This document shows positions 22,901-33,550 of a stretch of 64,000 bases of DNA, piece after piece. The notes beneath the pieces were generated by a model. The model was not told the DNA's origin. It did not search any database and saw nothing but the letters and a program-made list of their open reading frames with translations. The stretch is from Polytrichum commune (taxonomy: Eukaryota; Streptophyta; Polytrichopsida; Polytrichales; Polytrichaceae). The stretch is taken from assembly GCA_950295325.1 (NCBI GenBank), contig OX485805.1, forward strand, positions 17,781,501 through 17,845,500, written 5' to 3'. A program made the translations under genes and the position numbers. Every line of letters starts with the position of its first letter. Positions within the stretch are counted from its first letter, which is position 1.

Positions 22901-25900
22901 CCAAAGATTTCCACCTCGATTAAGATTTGCTAACCTTTTCTATTACTTGTGTGTTTCATATCCTAGGAAATGATGCCAGAAGAGGGGAATGCTGATGACC
23001 TTTCCAGTGATGAGGCATTGCTCTCTGCTGGTAGCTTTGTGGAATCGAATGTGACTTTTCTCCCCAGTGCTGTGGTTCTTTACTGAAACTTCTCCATAAT
23101 TGTCAACCCACACTTTCCCAACCACCACGTTGTGAATGCAGAGTGTTGCTCGGTTCCATGTAAAATGGTCTCCAAACTTGGGGATTTTCAAATGGACTGC
23201 TCCATTGCACATGACCTGCAATAAGTACCAACATGGAGAAAAATGATTGCCCTCGATTAGTTTGGCGGTATATTACAACGCATTCTAAATAATTTGCAAT
23301 TCGAAGAACAAGAGATTTTTGAGTGGAGTAGATTTAGAAAGAAAGACTGACCTCAATGCTCCTGCCCCAGAACTTGTTTCTGATTTCGATCTCTCCATAA
23401 ATTTGATATGTTCCACCTGTGCTTTCACTTTGGAATGCAAAAATTGGTGGATGATGGCTAACCTGCAAATAAAATTCATTACAATCATTTTAAATTCATG
23501 TCTGTGGTTCTGACAATTGAGTTGTCACTCTTCTCTCTCTTCTGTTTGGCCTCTCTTCTGTTTCTGCCTGCTCTGAGGAATGTGGGTCTTATGTGGCAGG
23601 GTTTGTGATTAAGAATTGTCACCAAAAAGACATGTGGGTCATTGAGATTAGTATAAGTGCTCAAAGTAAATTAACTATTCTAGGGTCAACATTGAACACA
23701 ATTGGCAGGGCCTATGTGATCACTTGAAGAAAGTTAGAATCATCACTTTGACCATTTGTAAATTTTGCACCTGAAGTCTAATTCTAAAACTTGAAATGAC
23801 AATCTTCATGATTGGCAATTGCTAATTGGATGGAACAGTTCCCGATTAAACTAACAGCCACAAATGTCTGTGGAGTTGAAAGTGCCCATGATACACATAC
23901 CTTACACACTATTGTGCACAGATACAGTGTCTTGAATAACTAAACTACAAACAAAACCTTGCCTGCTCAGCAAGGAACCAGGAGTTGTTGTCCTTATACT
24001 CATACGTTTCCCCCAAGATAGGATTAAAAGGTTTGGCTTCACGATGAATACTGCCATAATAGCTTGCACATGCAAATGCGGTGACCAACAGCAAGCGTTC
24101 TAGAGTGTCACATGATTGCACAGCCTGCTCCACTAATTCCCTATAAAATCACAAGATAAAAGAAAGAATGAATGAATGAATGACCCATATAGAAAAAGCA
24201 GGTGCCATATTTCAAGGACAATATTTATGCTTTAAGGTGATTCCAAAGATGCGTGATTTTCTGATTCTTTCATACCGATGTTGGAGGTCTTCAGCACATT
24301 TTTGAAGTACGGAGAGGGGTTCATTGATTGTAGCAGGCATTGTAATGTGGTTGAGATCTCTGCCAACTGCATTCTTTAAAACTGTCCAGATGCTGAATCC
24401 TCTTGTTAGAGGTCTGGGAGCTGGCAACCTGGACAACATTACACTCCATATTTATAAAAACTATAAATTGGTAATAATTTGATTCCTCGTTGAAAAATCC
24501 CACTCCTTGTTCTGTCACCGTAAGTCACTACTTGGCTTCTTGGAAGCTCCTCCAAGTTTGTAATACATGTCCCACACAATGGGTTGCTACCAGAGTTGAT
24601 ATGACAGGCCTCCAGCACGATTCTGGGTCTTTGTGAACAATTCCAGGTCCTACTAGTTTCTGGGTACCTCTGCAGCCTAAAATAATGAAAGTTGTGTACT
24701 AGAGTTCTCCGCAAAGTCTGTCAAAGAGGGACCAAACTAGGAGTTGGGTGCCTCTTTGAGGGACGTTTCCATTGTGAGCTTGCTAGAGCTTCTTGTGTTG
24801 GAAGCCTAATTTTGAAACAGGGGTGAAGCTTCTTGGACCTCCTCTTTAAATCCCTATAACGTGCAGAACTTTAGGATCTAGAATAGGTAACCTATTGGTA
24901 CCACCACCCTACGTCCTGGCTTGGCCTCTGCAAGGCTAGCTTGCTGCATCGATCGTAGTATGACAAGCTAGAACTCCGGTTTTTAATACCGCGGCCACAC
25001 TATTTTAGCATGTTGATTCAAGTCTTACGAAACTTCGGAGACTTTATGCACTGGAACTCACCTTTCAGCCATCTCGTCCGGTGTGTGACCAGCAGACGTT
25101 GCGGACAACACTAATAACTCAGATTTATATACCTTGTCCTTGGCTGGTCAGTTTCCTCGCCTTCGACTTCACACAAGACGTCAGTATCACCCGTATCAGC
25201 TTCCTCAGGAGGTTCTTGGGTACCGTCGACCCTCTCTGCTAAGTTTTGCTGTTCTTCCGGTGATGTTGCCCGAACCATAAACTCGTGATGATTGAGAACC
25301 TCTACTGCCTCAAAATACTCCTACAATACATGTACCAAAATTATTGGTTTCAAGTTTTAACTGAATACACTTCATTCCTCCTCTCTATCACAGAATGACA
25401 GCGATGTTTGTGAGGTTGTCATTGAGTCTGAAGTGACTGTGGACCAAAAGGTTCAAGGACGCACTACGAAAATGAAGAGTTTTACCTAGTGATCACATTC
25501 CTATCGAGTATATCAACTATCACCATGAACCACTCAGGTGCAGCAAGCTCTGTGTAGTTTCTTGCCTCATTTCCAACATCAGGATGGACTATCGTGATGA
25601 CCTCTTCAGTGTCCTCTCCAATTCCAACCTCCTTAGTGGGGTTGACGTCACCGCATGCATATGCTTTCTTTTCCTGCAGTTAAACAGACAATGTGCTGAA
25701 CGATTCAACGGCACGAAGTGCTCTTCTGCTTTTTAGCACAACATGAAGCATTAGAAATCTCAATGTGTAGATTGAAAACAGTCCAGTTTACAGGGCAATT
25801 TTGATTAAATATCTAAGAACACAATCATAACCACGACTGTTATCATGATGTGGATCGCATAGAGTATTTGATGACGGAATGAAAGATATACAGCGACTAA

Positions 25901-28900
25901 GTGTTGGGGACATTTAAAGACACATTGTGATTGGCAATGATCTGACAGCACCAAAGTGCTGATCTTCTTTTATAGGACAACATGACGTATCTATAGTTTT
26001 TTGTTTTCATTTTTAAAGTATAGAAATCTCAAAGTGTAGAATGCGAACAGTCCATTTGACAGGGCATTTTCATCATATACAGTATTCGACGATAGAGTGA
26101 AAGACTATAGAGGGAATATCTACTTGGGACAATCAAACAGACAATGTGATTGGCAATGATTCAACAGCACCAAAGTGCTCTTCTACTTTTTAGGAAAGTC
26201 TAGAAATTTTACAGCATATTTTAGAGGGCAGTTGTGATTGTGTATGTAGAACACAATCATAACAATACCTGTTCTCATGATGCAGATCACATGTGGTATT
26301 TGCCGGTAGAATGAAAGGATACACAGGGAATAACTAAACCTTGAACGCTATACCCTAAACCTTCATTACCTTGCTTCCTTCGCACATGGTAACAAGAGTT
26401 TGTGTGTGTTGCTGAAACTGAGCCGATGACCGCAGTGCCTCTTGCAACACAGCATTCTCCGCCTCAAGCTCCAGTATTCGACGTATCTCCTCTTTTATAG
26501 CCTACTCTTCAAACACCCAAGCAAGTTGGGATGATGATGTATCTGGGCAAGATCCATGATACATCACCACTTCATCATCCTTAATACTGCAACATCATCA
26601 CAAATACAAGTAGCACCAACTGCTATAAGTGTTGTTGATATTAGATGACCTGGAGTCTTAAGAATGGAAGAGCAGACCTCATGGATAGTCTCCTGCATGG
26701 AATTCCAAGCTCCATGTAAAGGCCCTGGTTTCAACGAACTACTACTTCCCCCCAATGGCGACTGTCCAAAAGAGGAGGAGACGTGCTTATCCATATTTCT
26801 GGCATAACTTGACCCTAGCCTGATTTCGTTTTTCCCATTTCCTTCTGATTCATTGTTTCCCACAAAGATCTCTCTCTCTGATTCAGTGTTTAGGTCCGAT
26901 TCAAATTCTTGACTGCAACTTGGAGTAGCCATGGAGGCAGAATCCGTATCTGTTCTCCAAGTCGGCTCAGGAGAGTTATTATTAGGTTCATCCTTCACAG
27001 CCTCACCCGCCTCATCCAGTACCACAGATAAACTTCGTTGCCTTTTTTGCAATAAAGTCTTCATAGTTGGTGGATTAGAACCCGGAGCTGACTTTTGGGA
27101 CCTGAACCGAATGAATGCGTAGCAAGTGATGTGTATAAGATTTTCATATGCACCAGAGTAAGCATCCAAGATAATATGCAGGCATGCAAGACCTGGACTT
27201 TAATCTAAATATGGAGTACAAATTAGACGTTACACTTCATACATGTAGGACACAGACATTCATCTCGACAAACTTGGAAATCCAGAATGTTAAGGGGTTT
27301 GGGGTTTAGGTCCAGGATTCACACCCTTCATATATCTATAGATAAGCTGCAAATAGAAACCTCCAATAAATATCTACGTCCAAATACTCTCGACCGTATG
27401 CCTCCTGATAGACTATCTGCTCACTTCCAGAGTAGAAACTATGTAGGTATTCATTTTTCCAGGTGATGCGTCTTTCCAACCAAAATCAACAAATGCTGAA
27501 GAAAAGTGAGAGACAAGCTGTTCTCTACACATAGTAACATTAAGTTTGATTTCAGCAAAGGCAAAGCCAGAGACCCACCTGAAAAGAGAACAACCAGGTT
27601 TTAAGTCAGTGCCATACTCTTTGGACCTCGATATTGCAGGTGTAAAAATCCCATTCACTGTGGTCAATAAATTATCGGACCTCCAGTTTATTTCTGGAAT
27701 CCTTGGCTGAGTGTGAAGGCCAACAACGGGTCCCACCTCGTGAGGCAGTTCTCGACGCTCTGCAAATCCTAAAATTTCTGAAATTTTCGATAAGGATTGC
27801 TGCAGCGACTGTAACTGCTGAAGGAACGCTGCACATTTACATCATTTCCCGGAGTGAGTTTACTGTTGTGTCCTTAAACACCTCATTCATGAAGCCATAA
27901 AATTCTTAAGTAGCCTATAAAGGATCCGATGCAAATAGAACAATTCTCAAGTAATGTGGAAAACCGAAGAATGATTGCATTTGGGACACACCTCTTCACC
28001 CACTCAATTCTTTATATCTTGGTAGTTGGAAGATTTCTTTGTGTCCGAAATAGGCAATAATGAAGTGTTCACTAATGTGAGCTTGCCACTTGACTATGCT
28101 CGGCATTCATGCATGCATTCAAGGACCTTGTTTCTTAGAAATTTATTCTTGAAGCTAGAATAAATAGAGAGTATCCTTACACATGCTTAAGAATATCATG
28201 GACTCTGAATCCAGTCATGAAACACTTGGCCTTATAATCACAATCGCATTTCGAGAAGCAAGAGCTCTTTGAGGTTGCTGTCCACAATTAGTTGTTCGAT
28301 CACGAAATGGTGGATAGCACACAAGTGGGCGTTTCGGGAATTAGGGTCCAACAAAGTCAACAAGTGAACAAAATCTTGACCAACTGCAGGTCATGTGATT
28401 CATGTCCTCTAATGGTTCAAGGCAAGCTCATATATTTGTTTCCTAGATATGTTGATATTCCGTCATACCGCTGTTCCAATCTGGGAAAACATGAGATCAG
28501 TGAGGGAGCAGTTTTTGGTGAACTACTTTGCAAAGAATACAATTTTAGTGTCTGGGTGCAACTTAAAGATTCGGCTTACCTTGGCCTGTGGGTTCCAGAT
28601 CTCTCATGTGTTCCGCAACTCTTCTGTTGAGCTCTCTCTCTTGAGCGTCCCAATCTTCCCTTACATGCTGCACAAATGGCCTACACTTCAAATTCTTGTA
28701 GAGAGTAAAACTTTCTCATAGATTTGAAGTCAGAGTTACATTATGCTGCTCATACATTACCTCCGAGAATGGCAAGTGGCAAAACCTGTCAAAAATTAAC
28801 CTCCTCAGGTATGACAATGAAGCTCCCTTATACCTAACAAACTTTGGCTCCGACCATGACATACAGAGTGACAATTTGCACACATTCTTAGGTGCGTTTT

Positions 28901-31074
28901 CACCAGATCTCAGACACGTAAACTTGACACCAGAGTTATCCTGTAACTACACATGATATTGGTTGGGAGTTTATTCAAAGCTAAACACAACCTCCGATCA
29001 TGCAGCACAAGAGGAAAGCAATTATTGATATGATATGCTCAACAACGAACTGAAAATCATAGGGGATGAACTCCCGACGACAAAGTCCTAAAAAATGAGC
29101 AGTCATGATCAGTGATTACCGAAGGTTCAGATTGCTGGGGCACCAATGATTTCCCGTAATCGACGCCACCAGCTGCCTTTTGAAGGGAAGAATTGTAAAC
29201 CCTAATTGATTCATCAATGGCATCTAACCAAGCCTGTCGGCAATCCTGGGATATCGTTCGAAGGTAATACACGATTGAGCCTTTCATGATTTTGAACTGC
29301 TGGTCCTTGCCTGTAGCAGGTAAAACAGTGGCACCCTGTTTCATGTGCAGCAAACAATGCAGAACGTGTGATTCGCAGACTTCACAACCGATGCAAACAA
29401 AATTTCGAACCAAAAAAGCGATAGCCATGTTACTGTGAAGGTGCATTTACACACAACTACTCGAGTGGTTGTGGTTGTGGTTCGGACCCACTTGCAACCA
29501 CAACAATGACGTTTTTTCCGTTTACTTCACACAACCACTCTTTTAGTTGAGGAGTGGAATTGACCTCAATCATCGTCCCTCCTAGTAGTGCAATCTATGG
29601 AGTTGAGACAAACAAGTTATAGACTCTAGTGCAATATTTACCTTAAGAGTATTAGCCTCCTGCAAAGCCTCTTCTCCCATGCTTTGGCCTTGAAGATCTC
29701 GTCCAGTGCCACATAGAAAACACAAACAAAAAAGAACAAAGCAAGGAAACTGCAACCATCGCTTAAATTACTCCCAACTACACCTTGTATTATAGTTGAG
29801 CAAGGTAGGGAGTAGTTGTGGTTATGGTTATTCTCAATGCACCTTGTCCCTGCTTATCCCTCAAAAAAATAGAGCCAAAGAGTTTCTACTCAAGCTCATT
29901 TGATATGTCCAATTTTTGCATCCCTGAGTAAAAAGAGCACTCACAAGGAGACTGATGCAGCCAGGACGACCAATTTGATCCGCATTCTTGTAATGAAGAA
30001 GTAATCCAGGTGGATGTGCAACAAACCATCGCCGCCGCCATCGCTTGAATCTTCCTGCCCAAACATGAACCCAACCTGCTGGAGGCTGTCCACTGCTGTG
30101 CAAGTTACTGTTGGAGCGTTTATGCCACCTTCGCGGATCGTAAATGCGCCTACTTCAAATTCACAGAGCAAACAATCATCTCAAAATTGTCAAAAACTAC
30201 TTACCTAAATTGTGGACACCATCAAAATTTCAGGCGCTCATTCTATTGACCTGAAGAAAGAGAAGCTCTAATTTGTTTGGATGACGCTGCCTGCCAGAAA
30301 CTTGAATCCACGTTGAAGAATGAACAGACATTGTGATCAACCAACCGTCCAGCTCCTACAAACAGCTTGAACAATCTACAAATGGCAACAGTGGCCAACA
30401 CAGGCGATCAAATCGTAATGGTCTACTGCCTGAGCATACTGGTCTTTAAAAACCACAGCATTAGCGAGTTAATCTCTCAACCCCATTGTCCTGATGAAGA
30501 CTTTGCATCATACAACCACCTGCGGTGATAGTGTATGAATGTGCTTTCTTAGTGCAACAGAGCAAACAATTATCTGAATTTGTCATAAACTAGCCCTAAT
30601 AACTGTGGACATCAACAAAAATTTAGAAGCGCTTGTTCCGTTGACCTGGAGAAAGAGAAACCCTAATCTGCTTGGATGTCACTGCCGGCCAGAAACTTCA
30701 ATCCACGTTGAAGATTGGACAAGACTTTGCGATCAACCACCAGTCTAGTTCCTACAAACAGCTTGAAGAATCTACAATTGCGGGAAGTAGCTAACACAGG
30801 CGATCAAATTGTTATGATCCACTGGTATTCGGAAATCAGTAGCGATGTTAATCTCTCAACCATCGTTCCATGAAGACAGTGCAGCATACAACCATTGGAA
30901 ATGGTAATGGTGCATGGATGTATTTCCTTAGTGCAATATGCGGTGGGGGAATGGTCCAATTGATAAAATCATAGATGAAGACAAAGGAGTAGCTGACCTC
31001 TGAGTGGGCGCCATATCCTTCGAGCCTGGAGATCGACGACATCGACGGGGTTGATGAGGGGTCATCTCTTCCAT
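19939..31074 (-). CDS. ORP: Oxysterol-binding-protein-related protein (PH + coiled coil + ORD)
   Basis: Lipid-transfer protein exchanging sterol or phosphoinositide at membrane contacts (family knowledge). Exons, 5' to 3': 31074-30998 (ATG), 30149-29945, 29335-29120, 28940-28761, 28667-28580, from 28383 (end unresolved), 27828-27579, 27524-27425, probable 22-nt exon 27346-27325, 27087-26678, 26501-26370, 25673-25524 or -25497, 25320-25133, 24428-24276, 24140-23963, 23462-23352, 23215-23000, 21232-21040, 20855-20785, 20658-20539, 20067-19939. Exons 2-3 form the PH domain (GWVHVWAGRFKRWRRRWFV to CRQAWLDAIDES). Coiled coil: EIRRILELEAENAVLQEAL. ORD hallmarks: LPAPRPL, NEPLSVLQKCAEDL, KPFNPILGETYEY and LAEQ/VSHHPPI, ending YWDAREKQNWEDCPDIM. 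The intron inside EQ/VSHHPP must use a GC donor (23962-23961) to keep frame. The stretch between PH and coiled coil matches nothing I recognise. ORD is confident; the middle exons are less so. Confidence 0.8.
22481..22900. repeat. 420-bp fold-back: two inverted copies of dispersed repeat family 1
   Basis: AGCTCATATGAATATC at 22481 is mirrored by its complement ending at 22900. The left copy runs to about 22690. The right, inverted copy starts at 22697 with ACACCTATATTTGAGTGGT, the complement of the family's right end. Both carry TTTTGAGCAC, CATGTCTTTTTGG-type and CCCCCAATTA landmarks. It lies in an ORP intron and could fold into a long imperfect hairpin if transcribed. Confidence 0.75.
23601..23760 (-). 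repeat. Dispersed repeat family 1, inverted copy in ORP intron
   Basis: Read on the minus strand it carries AAGTGATCACATAGGCCC, CTAGAATAGTTA, TTTGAGCACTTA and ACATGTCTTTTTGG in the family order. It sits in the intron immediately after the GC donor. Confidence 0.65.
24775..25045 (+). repeat. Dispersed repeat family 2, copy 2 (ORP intron)
   Basis: Collinear with 4480-4745: shares TTTTGAAAC..GGGTGAA, TTGGACCTCCTCTT, GCAAGGCTAGCTTG and GACAAGCTAGAA. Diverged and interrupted by stops in the frame that is open in copy 1. Confidence 0.6.
25684..26335. repeat. Threefold tandem repeat (about 200-235 bp units) inside an ORP intron
   Basis: Units begin near 25684, 25917 and 26137 with ACA(G/C)A(C/T)..TGTG followed by GATT/GATC, CAACAGCAC and AAAGTGCT. 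Each then has a TTTTTAG motif, TAGAAAT, CAGGGCA/AGGGCA and GAATGAAAG. They fill almost the whole intron between the exons ending at 26370 and starting at 25673. Confidence 0.75.
30166..30938. repeat. Tandem duplication (2 x about 390 bp) filling ORP intron 1
   Basis: Unit 1 starts at 30166 and unit 2 at 30560, both GAGCAAACAA. Long matches follow: GCCAGAAACTT, AATCCACGTTGAAGA, CCTACAAACAGCTTGAA, AACACAGGCGATCAAAT and TTAATCTCTCAACC. No exon lies inside either unit. Confidence 0.85.
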
Positions 31075-32470
31075 CTAAAATGGACAAACGTATTTGTATC
31101 ACATACACTATAAGAAGAGACGTGTGGTGCTCAGACCGGGAACAAGATACAAGCCTTCCTCCCGCATCAAGTAGTTAGCAAAATTTGATGTAACTTGTTG
31201 CCAGAGTAAGTCAAGGTTTCACAGTAGAGAACTTGTCCAATTCTCATTCAAGCACTGCAGACTTGAGCGAAACGTCAGAAATGAATCTCTTATGTTATAA
31301 CTCTGGCCTAGCCTGTCCATAAGTCACATACTGACAAAGCGATGCATTTCAATTTTGTTTCGACTTTTGCAGGAAGTTCCCGTCCAATTGTACCCCACAA
31401 GGCGAAACTTATGAGTCACATAAACTCGGCAGCAGCTTCTGCCGCTTTAACTCTTCCCGTTTCTGTTGAATATGGTCTTTACTCACTGAACTGCTTTGGT
31501 TGACAATATGAGTTAGAAACAAAGATCAATTTGCGCAACAAGTAATGGCGCTTCGTTCCCAAATTTAACCAACCTCGGGATTTCTCGGTCTTTCTTGTGA
31601 AGGTTTCTTTGGCTTCAATAGTGAACGCAGAGGAAAACTTCGGTGCAGGCATGTCGGCGTAGTTTCGTTTGGAATTCAATGACACAGAGGCTGGAATGCC
31701 AGGAAAATTACTGTCATTCGACGCATAAAGATATTACACAAGAACAGTAATGATTCTTGACTAGTTCGTAATTTTACAGATCAACTTCAGCATGCCATTA
31801 CTTCGTATCTTCAATCTTGGGCGTTACTAGTGAACAGTAAGGAAGATTCGGTGTGGGTCATGTAGAAGTAGTTTTATTTAGAAATCAAAGACACAGAAGC
31901 TGGAATGCCAGGAAAGTTACAGTAATTCGGCATGTAAAGATATTACAATACAATAACGGTGATTCTTGGCATTACAACATATCCTTTAAATTCCACTTCA
32001 ATATGTTTGCCCTACCTATGTTTTCATTGGCGCAATATCCTTGCCAGAAGAACACCAACACTTCCGCTCAGTACACAGGGTATAATTCCTGCCCATTCCC
32101 TAATGCCTTTCAAAAACCTTCCCAAATGCGCGGACCACACAACCTTATAAGCGGATACGAGGAACCCCATTTGGGGTAATCACGAAATCTCGCAGATTTC
32201 CTCCACCCCCAAGGAAAATTCCTCGCAATTCTTTTAGTACGAAGCCACGGAAGAGGACTCACGCCGCTTCAACGCCCGCAATTGCGACTAAAAAGCTGAA
32301 AGAAACACCACCAACGTGACTTCAGAGGTGCACATATCAAGGGCTGGGTGAAATGGAATAGGGAACTGAGGTTTGCTCAATAGGGTGTTGCGGTTCTACT
32401 GCTTGGATGTTGGCACCAAATTCGATGCCCTACGTGCAATGTGAGGCTGCGATCGCGGCGCTCTGGGAGG
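31075..32470 (-). promoter_or_regulatory. Upstream region / presumed promoter and leader of ORP gene
   Basis: An AG acceptor directly precedes the ATG at 31074, so a 5'-UTR intron is possible. An open minus-strand frame at 31685-31479 (MSLNSKRNYADMPAP...) ends at a good donor near 31572 and could be an alternative first exon, but it cannot be placed in phase with confidence. A GC-rich block at 32170-32470 may be the core promoter or first exon. Confidence 0.35.
31615..31985. repeat. Tandem duplication, 2 x about 212 bp, upstream of ORP
   Basis: TAGTGAACGCAGAGGAAAAC..GGAATGCCAGGAAAATTACTG (from 31618) recurs as TAGTGAACAGTAAGGAAG..GGAATGCCAGGAAAGTTACAG (from 31828), both followed by TAAAGATATTACA and GATTCTTG. 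The second unit has a stop where the first has an open minus-strand frame. Confidence 0.75.
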
Positions 32471-33550
32471 GCAGCGTTTCAGATAACTACTAATTTGCAA
32501 ACAACCATTCCATATGCACCCCGGAGTTTACTTCAAATTCACATGTAGGGGTTATGTTCCAGAATATGTCGTTCCGATCCTCGTTACCATCCAATGTGGT
32601 CTACTAACTCATGAGTTACTAAGAGGTTTTGTTAGGTCAGGTTTGTCAAACCAAATTTCATTATGCTGAAAGGGACCAAAATATCACAAATGATGGGTGT
32701 AAGAGGGCTAGAGTCGTAACTGTGATTCTCTTGAGCTTCTGGACATTGACAACTCTAAAATGTGATAACAAGCACAACCACTCTGGGTGTGCTTGGATAT
32801 GCCCAATTGCCATACTTTTGTGAGCTGCAGGAATCTGAAATTCGATTCAATTGAAATAACATAACAATGCCCAGAAACTTACGAGATTCTGGTGACAAAC
32901 AATTTGTCTGCACAGGTAGGGAGGTGTTGTACAAGGCAGCACAGGTTTTTAAGGCATGTGGTCCTGTTGTGGGCAGTTCCAACTCTACAGACAAGTTTGG
33001 CCATTCATCGGATCGGGAATCGTCTCACCCGGTTAGCGAATCGCACAGATAATATTTTCAAGTTCCGAAACCAACGTTGAGATGCGATTATTATAAGAGG
33101 TCAAAGCAAAGATTCTCTCTCTTCAAGTGATCACATAGACCGTCCCCATTACATAAACTATGGAACCCATACATGTGCGTATACATTTGAGCACATAGAA
33201 GTCTTATTGTATATACACATGGCGATCCCTCCACCCGCTCCTCGGTACATTATGCCTACTACTCGAGACTTGGACGTTCCATTCGTAACAAGATTCTCCT
33301 TCGACAGGAGATAAAATTGGCCACAATTGTGGCTTCTAGATTCTTACAATTCTCACAAGAGATTGTCAATGGATGATACAAATTCTAAAAGTTTGGCTGG
33401 ACCTGTAAACTCTACGCCAAGAATTCATAACTTCAACAAGCAAGATGCTTTATCCAAGTTAAAACACGCTAACCTTCAGATTACAACAGGTCAATGAATT
33501 ATTCTATTCAAAAAGCTAAAGAAGCCTCTGGGAAATGATGATGGAACTCA
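32471..33550. other. Spacer between ORP and desaturase genes
   Basis: Contains the desaturase 3' UTR near its right end and a degenerate family-1 repeat at about 33113-33225. No gene recognised. Confidence 0.5.
33113..33225 (+). repeat. Degenerate copy of dispersed repeat family 1
   Basis: AAGTGATCACATAGACCGTCC, ATTACATAAACTATGGAACC and TTTGAGCACATAG are in the same order as in the other copies, with several changes and deletions. Confidence 0.5.

Noticed and set aside
29641-29725. Minus-strand segment with good donor (GQSMGEEALQEANTLK) between PH exons
   Set aside because: It cannot be placed in phase, and joining 29945 directly to 29335 gives an uninterrupted PH domain (CISLL-GATV).
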